A model generated the notes under the pieces. That model worked only from the letters and a program-made list of their open reading frames with translations, was not told the origin of the DNA and ran no database searches. The translations under genes and the position numbers were made by a program. A stretch of DNA of 64,000 bases from Nyssa sinensis (taxonomy: Eukaryota; Streptophyta; Magnoliopsida; Cornales; Nyssaceae), in contig CM018048.1 of NCBI GenBank assembly GCA_008638375.1, forward strand, positions 4,091,440 through 4,155,439, written 5' to 3'. Shown piece by piece: positions 47,481 through 56,452 of the stretch (the first letter of the stretch is position 1; each line of letters begins with the position of its first letter).

Positions 47481-49310
47481 CATAGTATTAAAAGATCAAT
47501 GCAAAATGCATTGTAACATGTAGACGTGCAGCCTTACTTATGGATCACTCACCTCTCTCTTAGCCAGGCGATGTGGAATGCATTACCTCCTCCCATTACC
47601 ATCTCCTCCGTAGGCTTCGCCTCATCGGCAGGCGTGCAGCGGTGTGCAGACATCTCCACACTCCCTGCTAGGGTATGGTGCTAATCCCATCTGTAAGAAC
47701 TCACCACATGGTACAACACATAAAGAAATCCTCAAAACACATTGGCTCATCAACGCCCATCCCTTTCAATTTCCATCCAAGTATCACGACTCACCTATTC
47801 AACACAATAAAAAGTAAGAAGGCTTCTCGCTATTCACAAGGATACCCCAAGGTCTCTCACACATGCTATGTCATCTAATCCATCTCAAATTAATCCATGA
47901 AATCACCTTGTGATTTATCCCGATGGTATAAATACACGTTATCAGTACCACAATGCAATCTCATTATCCAGTATTTTCCAAGTACCCTAATTACCCACGA
48001 GATATCAACAGTACAGTCTAAAAGTAAAGCTATCACCTCCCACCTTAGTCTATATATAACCGAGACTAAGTGTCATGTACTAATAAGGGCTATCCTATTC
48101 ATTTCATGTACGCGTATGTCGATTGGGCATACAATGTAGACAGTGTAGGTTACGTACTCTAAACATGAAACTTACGTCAATATACCAAGGTTCAGAAGAA
48201 ATAAAATACTAAACTCTTCACCAATTTCCACTACGAACATACATCAATTTTCACACACATGCATCAACACACACATGGAAACTTGTTTAAGCATTCTCTT
48301 ACATATGCATCAATAATAATCAGTCTGTATATATAAAAGAAAAAATGTCATAATCATAGCACCATAACAGTCACTAAACTAGCATGCTTATATAAAGCAA
48401 ACGTACAACATTCAATAGCTAACACGTAGCTTACTACATCAGTACCCAGTACAAAATTTTATCCCAGGAATAGTCTGCTGTACAGGTGACCAGGCACATT
48501 CCCAACCTTACGGATATCCAGGCTCATAGCCTATCTCACTGACAACAAGCATATAGTTTACTGTTTAATCTCATTCGTTACACTGTATAAAGGTAAGCAT
48601 TGAATCCTAGATCATCAATAACCAAGTATACTCCACCTTGTACAATTTCACAACTAAGGTAACAAGCACTCCTCTAATCATGTAATCCAAACCAACCCAA
48701 TTCAAATTAAAGTCTAAACCCTCCTAATTCACAATAAAGTCAACCTAAAAAGGATCTATGGACATCCCATGGAATAAAGAAAACATCCCCCGCAGGAGTA
48801 CACACGGTCTCTCTTCCCCTGTAGCAGCCTATACTCGTCTAAAGTGTAAATAACCGATCTATCTCCAACACAATACCAATACTAAACGCATCAAATAAGA
48901 TGAAGAATCCAAATAAGGCATGCAATCAGCTACCTCTATCGAGTAATCTCTACCAATTCTCGTCAGTATCACTCTACCCCCAATGTCATGGCAACATAAT
49001 AAATATGAATGTATGAGATGCATCATGGTCTATCAATATGCTAATCCATAAACTAACACAACAAAAAGATGTACCTCATGGCTCTGAAGGTCCAAAAGGA
49101 TAGGTGACTCTAGGCTAGCTACTGCATAACGCCACTCTGAGTGGTCTGGTCCTGCCTATCACCCCTCTGACTGAGAGTCCTGACACTCAATGCTGTAGGT
49201 GCATGCTGAAAATACGGTGCCGGAGGTCCCTGACCCAACAGTGGCTGTGGCAGAGGCACTTGGGTATACTGATAGAAATGTGGCTCCTCTAAGTCCTGGG
49301 AAATCTGCCT
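47481..49310. other. Region where protease, RT and RNase H should be, not recognisable
   Basis: Between the gag stop and integrase remnants a complete element would need about 2.5 kb of PR-RT-RNase H. Here 1.8 kb of sequence has no RT motifs on either strand in any frame I read. Either the pol centre was replaced by unrelated DNA or it has decayed beyond recognition. The element is non-autonomous. Confidence 0.6.
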
Positions 49311-50033
49311 CTAAGGACAATTGGCCCTAACATGGCCAGTCTGGTGACATACAAAACAAGTTCGTGGAGTCCCCCGTCCTTGACTCTGTACTGATGATGG
49401 GAATGACTCCTGACTAGAATCGATCCTCTGTCTCAGGCTGGGGTCCCTCAAAGGACAAGTGACCATCTTGTGGCCAGGCTGTCCACAAATAAAACAAATA
49501 ATGGTCCCTTGGGATGTGTATGTGAATGTAGAAGAAGCACCAGTCCGGAACCTCTTCAATAGCCTCCTACCAGTGTGAGTCTGGGCGGGTATAGATATCC
49601 GTGCAGGAGTAGCACGAGCTCGAGACCTCTTCGATGGCCTCTTACCAGTGTATATCGGGGTAGACCTAGGGATCTGTGCTAGAGTCGCCTCGCTCTGGGT
49701 CTGGGGCTCTCTGACTCCTCTAAGCTCAGCTAACTCTCTCTCAGCCCTGACCGCTCTCGTCACTACCTCCTGTATAGTGTGAAGGCATTCCCGCATAATG
49801 GTTGCTACGTCTCCAGAACCACTAGTCTGCCCTACCTCCACTGGAGTAGGTGTAAAAGTGACGGCCTCCTCAACTGCAACATCTGCCGAAGCAGCAGCTT
49901 GGGGCCAACTATGCCACGGTGGTGCAGTGGTCCTAGGCTCATCGTGTCTAGGTGGTATAAGTCTGGGAGTAGCTTGTCTCGGTGGCATGTCTACAAGTCC
50001 AAAGAGAAGAAAAATTAATACCCCATTGGACAC
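49311..50033 (-). CDS. Gag-like protein with two CCHC zinc knuckles (internally deleted)
   Basis: A 240-codon open frame. The probable true start is the second Met (codon 16, MPPRQATPRLIPPRH, position 49988), since Tekay gags often begin MPPR. Two zinc knuckles are visible: CFICGQPGHKMVTC (180-193) and CFVCHQTGHVRANC (226-239), both CX2CX4HX4C. Residues 126-176 contain an internal duplication (TGKRPSKRSRARAT and TGRRLLKRFRTGAS). The capsid-like retrotransposon-gag domain expected between about residue 100 and the knuckles is missing, so the protein is an RNA-binding remnant rather than a complete Gag. It could still be translated if the LTR is active. Confidence 0.75.
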   Translation of the reverse strand: MSNGVLIFLLFGLVDMPPRQATPRLIPPRHDEPRTTAPPWHSWPQAAASADVAVEEAVTFTPTPVEVGQTSGSGDVATIMRECLHTIQEVVTRAVRAERELAELRGVREPQTQSEATLAQIPRSTPIYTGKRPSKRSRARATPARISIPAQTHTGRRLLKRFRTGASSTFTYTSQGTIICFICGQPGHKMVTCPLRDPSLRQRIDSSQESFPSSVQSQGRGTPRTCFVCHQTGHVRANCP

Positions 50034-51206
50034 AGGTATTAAAAGAACATTAAGTACTTTTCAACACTTCTCAATTTCGAAGTAATAACCACAACATATC
50101 ATGATACACTTGCCTAATCAATACCTACATAACTAATGTCAACCATCCCTACCCGTTTGTTACACTAAACAATTTATACTGAGTTCTAACATAGCCCTCT
50201 ACTAAGAAGGATTTTATCTAAACAGTGTAATACACACGTGCTTAAGCATTTGAACATTAGCAAGGTTTAACTCCCAGTGAATACTATCCAAAACAATGCA
50301 TCTCCCCACAACCAGGGTTCAACACAAGAACATCTTTAAAATCTTAAAGATAAACACCCTATGTATCCATCTATACACAAAAGGCTCCACAAATCCAAAT
50401 CCTTATTCTAGCATTTTAAGGTTTGATGTGTCTTTCATTATCCCTTACTTTTATAGCTAGGTAATAACCCTTCATGGATCACAGCTCCTTTTATTACTGG
50501 CTGATGGGGCGCCATCCATCAACTGTAACTCAAGACCTGAGACCAATCCAGTCAGTATAAATATTATAGTCATAGTACTATAATCCATGAAAAGTGGCTA
50601 CTAACCTAGCGCACTCATATAGAATCTACAAACAACGGTCAACCAGGTAAACAACCATGTTCACAACATGTCTTCTAAGTAACTAGGCATAGTGTCTACC
50701 GCGTAGATAACTAAGTGTACAACCTACATCTCAAATAACTAGGCACACCGTCTATCCCACAAAGTATTCGGTCTATCACATAGACACGAGTTTCTAATCT
50801 TAGTCAACCATTACCACAAAAAAAATTCGCATGCTTCCTATCTACCGGGAAGTCAAGTATAGTGCATACTCATGCACACCGTGTATATAAAATATTTGAG
50901 CTAAAAGCTCAGTCATGTTCTTATCAACGACTAGGGAGTACGTATAGCATGTCATAATATACATTAAACAAATTCTCACACATTATACATGTCATGCATC
51001 TTACCACATTAAATCACATAATCATGCATCATAACATATCATCAATTAACACGTAATCACAACAAGTCATGCTTCAAGAATATAAAATCATATAACACAC
51101 GAAATCCTATCGCATGCTACTAATAGTTCATACTAGTTCTCATTCTCTTCTCTAGGGTCTCATGGTGTTAAACAACACCCCACGGTCTCTAGGTATTCGA
51201 ACCTAA
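50034..51206 (-). other. Gypsy element untranslated leader
   Basis: 1.17 kb between the gag start and the primer-binding site, AT-rich, with no open frame of note. It contains a repeated AACTAGGCA...GTCTA motif (about 50688, 50733 and 50760). In retrotransposons this region carries packaging signals; none can be identified here. Confidence 0.5.
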
Positions 51207-51218
51207 GCTCTGATACCA
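51207..51218 (-). other. Primer-binding site of the gypsy element
   Basis: Plus GCTCTGATACCA is TGGTATCAGAGC on the minus strand, complementary to the 3' end of initiator tRNA-Met, the usual primer of many plant retrotransposons. It normally adjoins the end of the element's own LTR, but here it adjoins a TRIM mini-LTR starting at 51221. Confidence 0.88.
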
Positions 51219-51220
51219 TG

Positions 51221-52200
51221 TGTCAAGACCCACACCAGCGTAGCACAATATTGTCCGCTTTGGGCCAGCGGCCCGCACGGCTTTGTTCTTGGCTGGGCTT
51301 TTTGCCCACCAAAAGGCCTTATGCTAAGTGGTGTGCAGCCCCCCTTATGAATACCTTAACCTTCTCCTCCCCGAGCGATGTGGGACGAGGTACTCCCTCC
51401 ATCCACCCCCCCTTAAGGCTCAGCCTCTCCGGGGCGAGCCCGCGCACGGCACACTTCCGGTCGGGGTCCAGCTCTGATACCATCTGTCAAGACCCATACC
51501 AGCGTAGCACAATATTGTCCGCTTTGGGCCAGCGGCCCGCACGGCTTTGTTCTTGGCTGGGCTTTTTGCCCACCAAAAGGCCTTATGCTAAGTGGTGTGC
51601 AGCCCCCCCTTATGAATACCTTAACCTTCTCCTCCCCGAGCGATGTGGGACGAGGTACTCCCTCCATCTCTGTCAATACCCACACCAGCGTAGCACAATA
51701 TTGTCCGCTTTGGGCCAGCGGCCCGCACGGCTTTGTTCTTGGCTGGGCTTTTTGCCCACCAAAAGGCCTTATGCTAAGTGGTGTGCAGCCCCCCCTTATG
51801 AATACCTTAACCTTCTCCTCCCCGAGCGATGTGGGACGAGGTACTCCCTCCATCCACCCCCCCTTAAGGCTCAGCCTCTCCGGGGCGAGCCCGCGCACGG
51901 CACACTTCCGGTTGGGGTCCAGCTCTGATACCATCTGTCAAGACCCACACCAGCGTAGCACAATATTGTCCGCTTTGGGCCAGCGGCCCGCACGGCTTTG
52001 TTCTTGGCTGGGCTTTTTGCCCACCAAAAGGCCTTATGCTAAGTGGTGTGCAGCCCCCCCTTATGAATACCTTAACCTTCTCCTCCCCGAGCGATGTGGG
52101 ACGAGGTACTCCCTCCATCCACCCCCCTTAAGGCTCAGCCTATCCGGGGCGAGCCCGCGCACGGCACACTTCCGGTCGGGGTCCAGCTCTAATACCATGT
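51221..52200 (-). mobile_element. TRIM-like tandem array: four mini-LTRs and three internal domains
   Basis: Mini-LTRs (about 185 bp, TG...CA on either strand): 51221-51405, 51485-51668, 51671-51856 and 51936-52121. Internal segments of about 80 bp (51406-51484, 51857-51935 and 52122-52200) contain only a purine tract (TTAAGGGGGG on the minus strand) and a PBS (TGGTATCAGAGC at 51471-51482 and 51922-51933; mutated TGGTATTAGAGC at 52186-52197). Mini-LTRs 2 and 3 are fused directly. Units are almost identical and much GC-richer than the surroundings. Size and content fit terminal-repeat retrotransposons in miniature. Long open frames here are repeat artefacts, not genes. Confidence 0.85.
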
Positions 52201-52331
52201 TGTCACACCCCGAATTCCGGCGAACCCGAGACGTGAGTAATGAGACAAAAAGAAATAAAATAATAAAGGAATAAAAGATAATTAAGGACGATCTCATACA
52301 TTCTACATGCTGTTTTGATACATACATAAGG
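52201..52331 (-). repeat. 5' LTR remnant of the gypsy element, 131 bp
   Basis: Matches 43391-43521 at 129 of 131 positions without gaps (T/C at the sixth base, T/A near the right end). It ends inside CATAAGG, a heptamer shared with the TRIM mini-LTR, where the sequence switches to an inverted TRIM copy. Confidence 0.92.
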
Positions 52332-52691
52332 CCTTTTGGTGGGCAAAAAGCCCAGCCAAGAACAAAGCCGTGCGGGCCGCTGGCCCAAAGCGGACAATAT
52401 TGTGCTACGCTGGTGTGGGTCTTGACAGATGGTATCAGAGCTGGACCCCGACCGGAAGTGTGCCGTGCGCGGGCTCGCCCCGGAGAGGCTGAGCCTTAAG
52501 GGGGGTGGATGGAGGGAGTACCTCGTCCCACATCGCTCGGGGAGGAGAAGGTTAAGGTATTCATAAGGGGGGGCTGCACACCACTTAGCATAAGGCCTTT
52601 TGGTGGGCAAAAAGCCCAGCCAAGAACAAAGCCGTGCGGGCCGCTGGCCCAAAGCGGACAATATTGTGCTACGCTGGTGTGGGTCTTGACA
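52325..52691 (+). mobile_element. Inverted TRIM copy: truncated LTR, internal domain, full LTR
   Basis: Plus orientation: 3' part of a mini-LTR (52325-52427), then GA, then the PBS TGGTATCAGAGC (52430-52441), an internal segment, the purine tract AAGGGGGG, and a full mini-LTR 52506-52691 that ends ...GGTCTTGACA. It is an inverted repeat of the array at 51221-52200, so the two could pair over more than 250 bp. Confidence 0.88.
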
Positions 52692-53067
52692 GGGGGAGAG
52701 AGATCGAGTCTAAGCAACTCTGGTTTGCCAGAGAGAAGTAATGAATGGGAGACCAAAATATCAATTTATATACAGAAAGGATATAGAATAATAATTAAAA
52801 TATCTATACAAGTTGTACGAATGTCGCACATGTGAGAAGAGAAGATGTGAATGAGGTTCATGGGTAGGAACGAAAATTTGTCCCATTTCGTCGGGGATCC
52901 ATCCTGTCCGGTCTCTAATAGGACGGGTATGAAGTGCTCATAAACAGGGTCGGGGTGAAGTTTGGGTAGGGTTTTTAAAACTCCGTCGGTTTCAAGGCGG
53001 GTTCAGTGGATGATCACCCCACCCCGTTTATATATTAAGTTTTTTTATTTATTTTTATATATATTAT
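52692..53067. other. Non-coding spacer between two retroelements
   Basis: 376 bp with no gene. It contains a GC-richer block (about 52875-53030: TCCCATTTCGTCGGGGATCC, then GGGTCGGGGTGAAG) of unknown origin and ends in a T/A-rich stretch where the Tat element inserted. Before the insertions it was probably part of the upstream flank of the cyclase. Confidence 0.5.
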
Positions 53068-53935
53068 TGATGCTGCACTTTCTGATCAGCAGGGGGTTTT
53101 ACTCTTTGTCGCCTGTTAAATACTCAAAGAAAGAGATCAGAAGGCCACTGGGTTGGCTTCGGTAATAGTCACTCTGATGATGAAGTTAATAAAATTGTAA
53201 AGAAAGACTGTAATTGAAAGCAATTGAATGACTGTAATCGAAACTGCGTACCTTTGGGTTCAATTTATAGGCAGTAGATTCTCCTAAGTTGATTAGGATT
53301 CAACCTCGTGAAAGTAAAGATTTGATTGCTATCAAAGAATGACAATTAACATGTAGAACACTGCGCTCCATGGAAATAGAAAGTGGAAGATATCCAGGAA
53401 TGGTAGTTTCCTTGTTGCGCACTGTTTCCTTATCTTTAGCTCGGTAGGGCACCTGAGGCGATTAGTCAGCTCAGGATCCTATTGTGGATGAGTATGGTGC
53501 CTTCTGAGCTGAAGGTGAGTTCGGAGGTTGCTTGAGGTTCCGAGTTATGAAGTTCTAGAGGCCATATGTATAAACCTGTTTTGGATGGGCGAGCTTTGGT
53601 TTTTCTGTGTGTACATGTGTCATGTAGCCTTTCGAAAAGTCACGCGTCTTGTCACTTCGTCTTCACAGACGACCGTTGATGTGGCATTTATTGCGCATTC
53701 GCCGTTTAGGCTTTCGAGGCCATCATTTGCCTTAACTGTCGTGACGGTTCGACTGGATGGGCCCTCATTTTTGCAAAACTATATAAAGAGGGGAAGGGGT
53801 ACGCGTACACCCTTTCCTTCATCATTTTCTTTGCCTCCAAAGAATCCCCTGTTGTCAAGTCAAAGTGACTAAAGAGCTTAAAGAGATCGCTGTCATTCGG
53901 AGCTCCCATCTCCGGCCATCCCCAGGTTAGGTTTT
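53068..53935 (-). repeat. 3' LTR of Tat copy B (right limit approximate)
   Basis: Starts TGATGCTGCACTTTCTGATC and matches 63469-64000 through about 53600. It continues beyond, but the partner is cut by the window end, so the inner edge near 53935 is an estimate based on the change to pyrimidine-rich DNA (53941-54005, a polypurine tract on the element's sense strand). Confidence 0.8.
53780..53787 (+). promoter_or_regulatory. TATA box on the antisense strand of the Tat 3' LTR
   Basis: TATATAAA followed by GAGGGGAAGGGG, reading into the plus-strand antisense gene whose ATG is at 54013, about 230 bp downstream. It is placed and oriented to serve that gene rather than the element's sense transcript. 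A matching sequence in the 5' LTR lies beyond the window. Confidence 0.55.
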
Positions 53936-54012
53936 GGTATTTTTCCGTTTATTTTCTTTTATTTTTACTTCCTATTCTTCTTTTCCTCCTTCTGTCTCTT
54001 TTTCTACTTGCA

Positions 54013-55985
54013 ATGTTAGTTTCTGATGCCCTTTCCAACATCGGTTATGGCACAAGAAGCTCATCGGAGATGACTATGCCATCCCAAGTCCATGTAATAG
54101 GCAGTAGTTCCTCTGGGGACGCTGTAAATAGGGTAGTAGAGTCCTCTTCTAGTCCGAAGCTTAGGATAGTTGATGTCTTTCTTGAGCCTAGGAATAGAAT
54201 AGGGGAGACCTCTAGCAGACCTTCCCAAAGAGAGGAAGGAGAAAGCGCCATTACTCAGGGCATGCTAGATGACTTGAGGGCCACTTTCAAATTCCCCTCG
54301 AACGTGACCTGCAGAGCCCCTAGCTCTTTAGATCGCCTTTCCGACGTTCGTCCAGGTGAGATCTGTGTCTATCTCGCATGGTTCGAGATGGGACTTAAAC
54401 TCCCCCTTCCTCCTTTAGTTAGGCAGTTCTTCAAATGGTTCAACATCTGCCTTGCCGACCTCAACCTCAATAGTTGGAGGCACTTGTTTGGGTTTATAGT
54501 GTTAGGACATCTGAATGTCGTTGAGGTAGACCTTCACCTGACTCGTAGCAATATAGATCTAATGTACATAAGGTCGGAGGGCCTCTTCTATATGTCATTT
54601 GACAAGGGCTTTAGAACCCTCTCCTCAGTGCATTCTTCCAATAAGACCTGGAAGAAGTGGTACTTCTTTGTGGGAGGAGGATGGAAGCTGGAGGACTTCC
54701 AAGATCAGATTTCGACATTTCCCCGGAGTACTAGGATTAAGGGTGAGACCCCCCTCTTAAATACATCTCTGCCTCTGTTTTTCCATATTTTTACTTCTTT
54801 ATTGCTTGTCTAACCTCTATGTTTATCTTTTCTGTGCAGATAAAAGTGCTTGAAAGAGGTCAATTTTCACGGTTGATCTTCAAAACAAGTACTGTCAGCT
54901 CCTTTAGATCAGCAATAGAGCTCACACCGCCATCCTTACACCAGAAAACCTGATGAATGCTCGTCTGAAGACCACCCGAGCTGGAAATCTTAAAAAGTCC
55001 CTGATGTCCAAGTGGGTTCCAGGGCAGAAGAAGAAGACGGTAGGGAAGCCTTCCTCTCCTGTCAACCCACCTCTTCAAATGATGAGGATGAGGCTCCTCT
55101 CTAGTTCCCCGGATCGTACTTTGGTTGAGGATGAGAAGGTGTCTCCCGCTTCAACGCTTGCCCCCCTTCTTGCCCTTGAGGTTCCGACCAGGTTAAGGGG
55201 GAAAGGGAAAGCAGTTGCTCCTACTGTTGAGGTGCTTGATGATTCCGGCTACTTAGCCGTGAAGAAGGCTTTCGATGATTTCTGGGCTTCTGGCCCAAAA
55301 CAATATAAGGGACAGAATGCAAAGAAGATTGCCACACATCTTCTGTCCCTCCAGTTGAAGTTAGTTTTTGATTTCTCTTCCTTTTTTCTTTTTTTTTTTT
55401 TTTTTTGTGTTTTGAGACTTTTCTTTTATTTGTTCTGACTTGTTTCTATATTTCTTGGCAGACCATGCATGGCCTTGTTGCCAATGTGGAATCTTTGTGG
55501 ATCTGGAGATGATTGACAATCTCCAGTCCAAGCTGGATGAGACCAGGCTACAACTAGGAACAACCCAGTCTGCTACCTCCGCTACCGAGGAGAAGCTGAA
55601 GGAGGCAGCGAACTCCTTGTCCATCATGGAGTCTGAATGGGACTCCCTTGCTCGAAAGTTGGATGACTTTCAGAGGAGGTTTGACGACTTCCAAGCTACC
55701 TTCATCCAGAAGACCAAAGACGCAGTTAAATCTGCTAAGGTCCAGACCGAAGTAGAGATGAAGGCTGAAGTTGAGGAGATGGGTGAGGAGCTGATCGAGC
55801 ATGGATACAATACATTCAGAATAAAGCTCCTCGTGAAGTACCTCGACCTTGATCTGACTGGGATTAAGAATGTTGAAGTCCCTCCAACCGAGGCCGAGGT
55901 TCGGAATAATGATGATAAGGTGGCCCCTCCTGATCTTCCCCCCGCAGAAGTTCCTACTCAAGTTGATATGGATGTAGTGTGCTAA
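54013..55985 (+). pseudogene. Antisense accessory gene of the Tat element (Transposase_28-like), damaged
   Basis: Exon 1 54013-54742 (MLVSDALSNIGYGTRSSSEM..., with LPPLVRQFFKWFNICLADLN then LNSWRHLFGFIV), GT donor at 54743, acceptor at 54838-54839, exon 2 54840 to about 55360 (RLKTTRAGNLKKSLMSKW, Lys-rich linker), and exon 3 from 55462 (LQSKLDETRLQLGTTQSATS, a long coiled coil, then the acidic tail ending at TAA 55983-55985). The first part resembles the plant 'putative gypsy-type transposon' domain (Transposase_28), known from extra antisense ORFs in plant LTR retrotransposons. In-frame stops occur in exon 2 (near 54851 and 54905), and the start of exon 3 is out of frame. Role unknown. Confidence 0.72.
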
Positions 55986-56452
55986 ATTTGAGAAGAATGA
56001 AGGAAGAGAGTGACGATGACATGGTGCAGAATAACCTCTTCCTCGTTCGGGCCGGTTGTAACAAAGGAAGAGAGTGATGATGACATGGTGTAGAATGGCC
56101 TCTTCTTCATTCAGACCAGTTGTAGACTAGGATTTTTGTATTTGTACTTTGCTTCTTTATAAACTTTCCGATCTGATGTAATCCTTTGCCAATTATCAAT
56201 GTAATTGACTTTTTTCCAGAACTGGTGTACTTTTATATTTCAAAGCACTTTTGTTGATTGCCTCTTCAAAGTAGCACTATTTGTAAATTCTGTAAATTGT
56301 TGTGGATGTTAATAATATGCCAAGTTTGCAATAGACTTCAGCACTATTCCAACTCATCGTTGCTCTGTAATACGACCTTCGGCTCCCGGCCTTTAAGCTT
56401 GCAATTAAATCAAGTAAAGATGTTCATGAATTGAATAAACATTGTCTTTAAC
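55986..56452. other. Non-coding region downstream of the antisense gene (copy B)
   Basis: Collinear with 3499-3965 of copy A, including the ~70-bp tandem GGAAGAGAGTGA block. No gene. Confidence 0.6.

Larger units (their letters stand above)
43391..52691 (-). mobile_element. Chimeric retroelement: Tekay-like gypsy plus TRIM-like array, 9.3 kb
   Basis: The left end is the 3' end of a gypsy LTR (plus strand TGTCATACCCC...). The right end is the end of a TRIM-like mini-LTR (...GTGTGGGTCTTGACA). The flanks are GGGGG on both sides (43386-43390 and 52692-52696), matching a 5-bp target-site duplication. Within, from left to right: complete 3.17-kb LTR, polypurine tract, damaged integrase, a region lacking RT, gag, leader, PBS, four TRIM mini-LTR units, a 131-bp gypsy LTR remnant, and an inverted truncated TRIM copy. 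The LTR remnant differs from the complete LTR at 2 of 131 positions, so the insertion is fairly young. The outer TG...CA ends support integration as a single molecule; the poly-G duplication is low complexity and so weaker proof. Confidence 0.8.

Noticed and set aside
51207..52441. TGGTATCAGAGC motifs as possible tRNA genes
   Set aside because: Only 12-base complements of the tRNA-Met 3' end are present, next to LTR edges. They are primer-binding sites; there is no cloverleaf or full tRNA sequence.
51221..52691. Cassandra-type TRIM carrying 5S rRNA-like LTR sequence
   Set aside because: I looked for the 5S promoter-like core in the mini-LTRs and did not see it. The GTCCCACATCG and GCGGACAATATTGTGC motifs point to another TRIM-like family.
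51218..52835. Long open frames on both strands with repeated segments (for example the peptide RSTILSALGQRPARLCSWLG recurring)
   Set aside because: They run through the TRIM mini-LTR repeats. Openness reflects high GC and repetition; the same peptide recurs at each mini-LTR, with no gene features.
31189..53067. A triterpene biosynthetic gene cluster around the cyclase
   Set aside because: No cytochrome P450, glycosyltransferase or acyltransferase coding sequence is recognisable in the flanks; the neighbours are pseudogene fragments and transposons.
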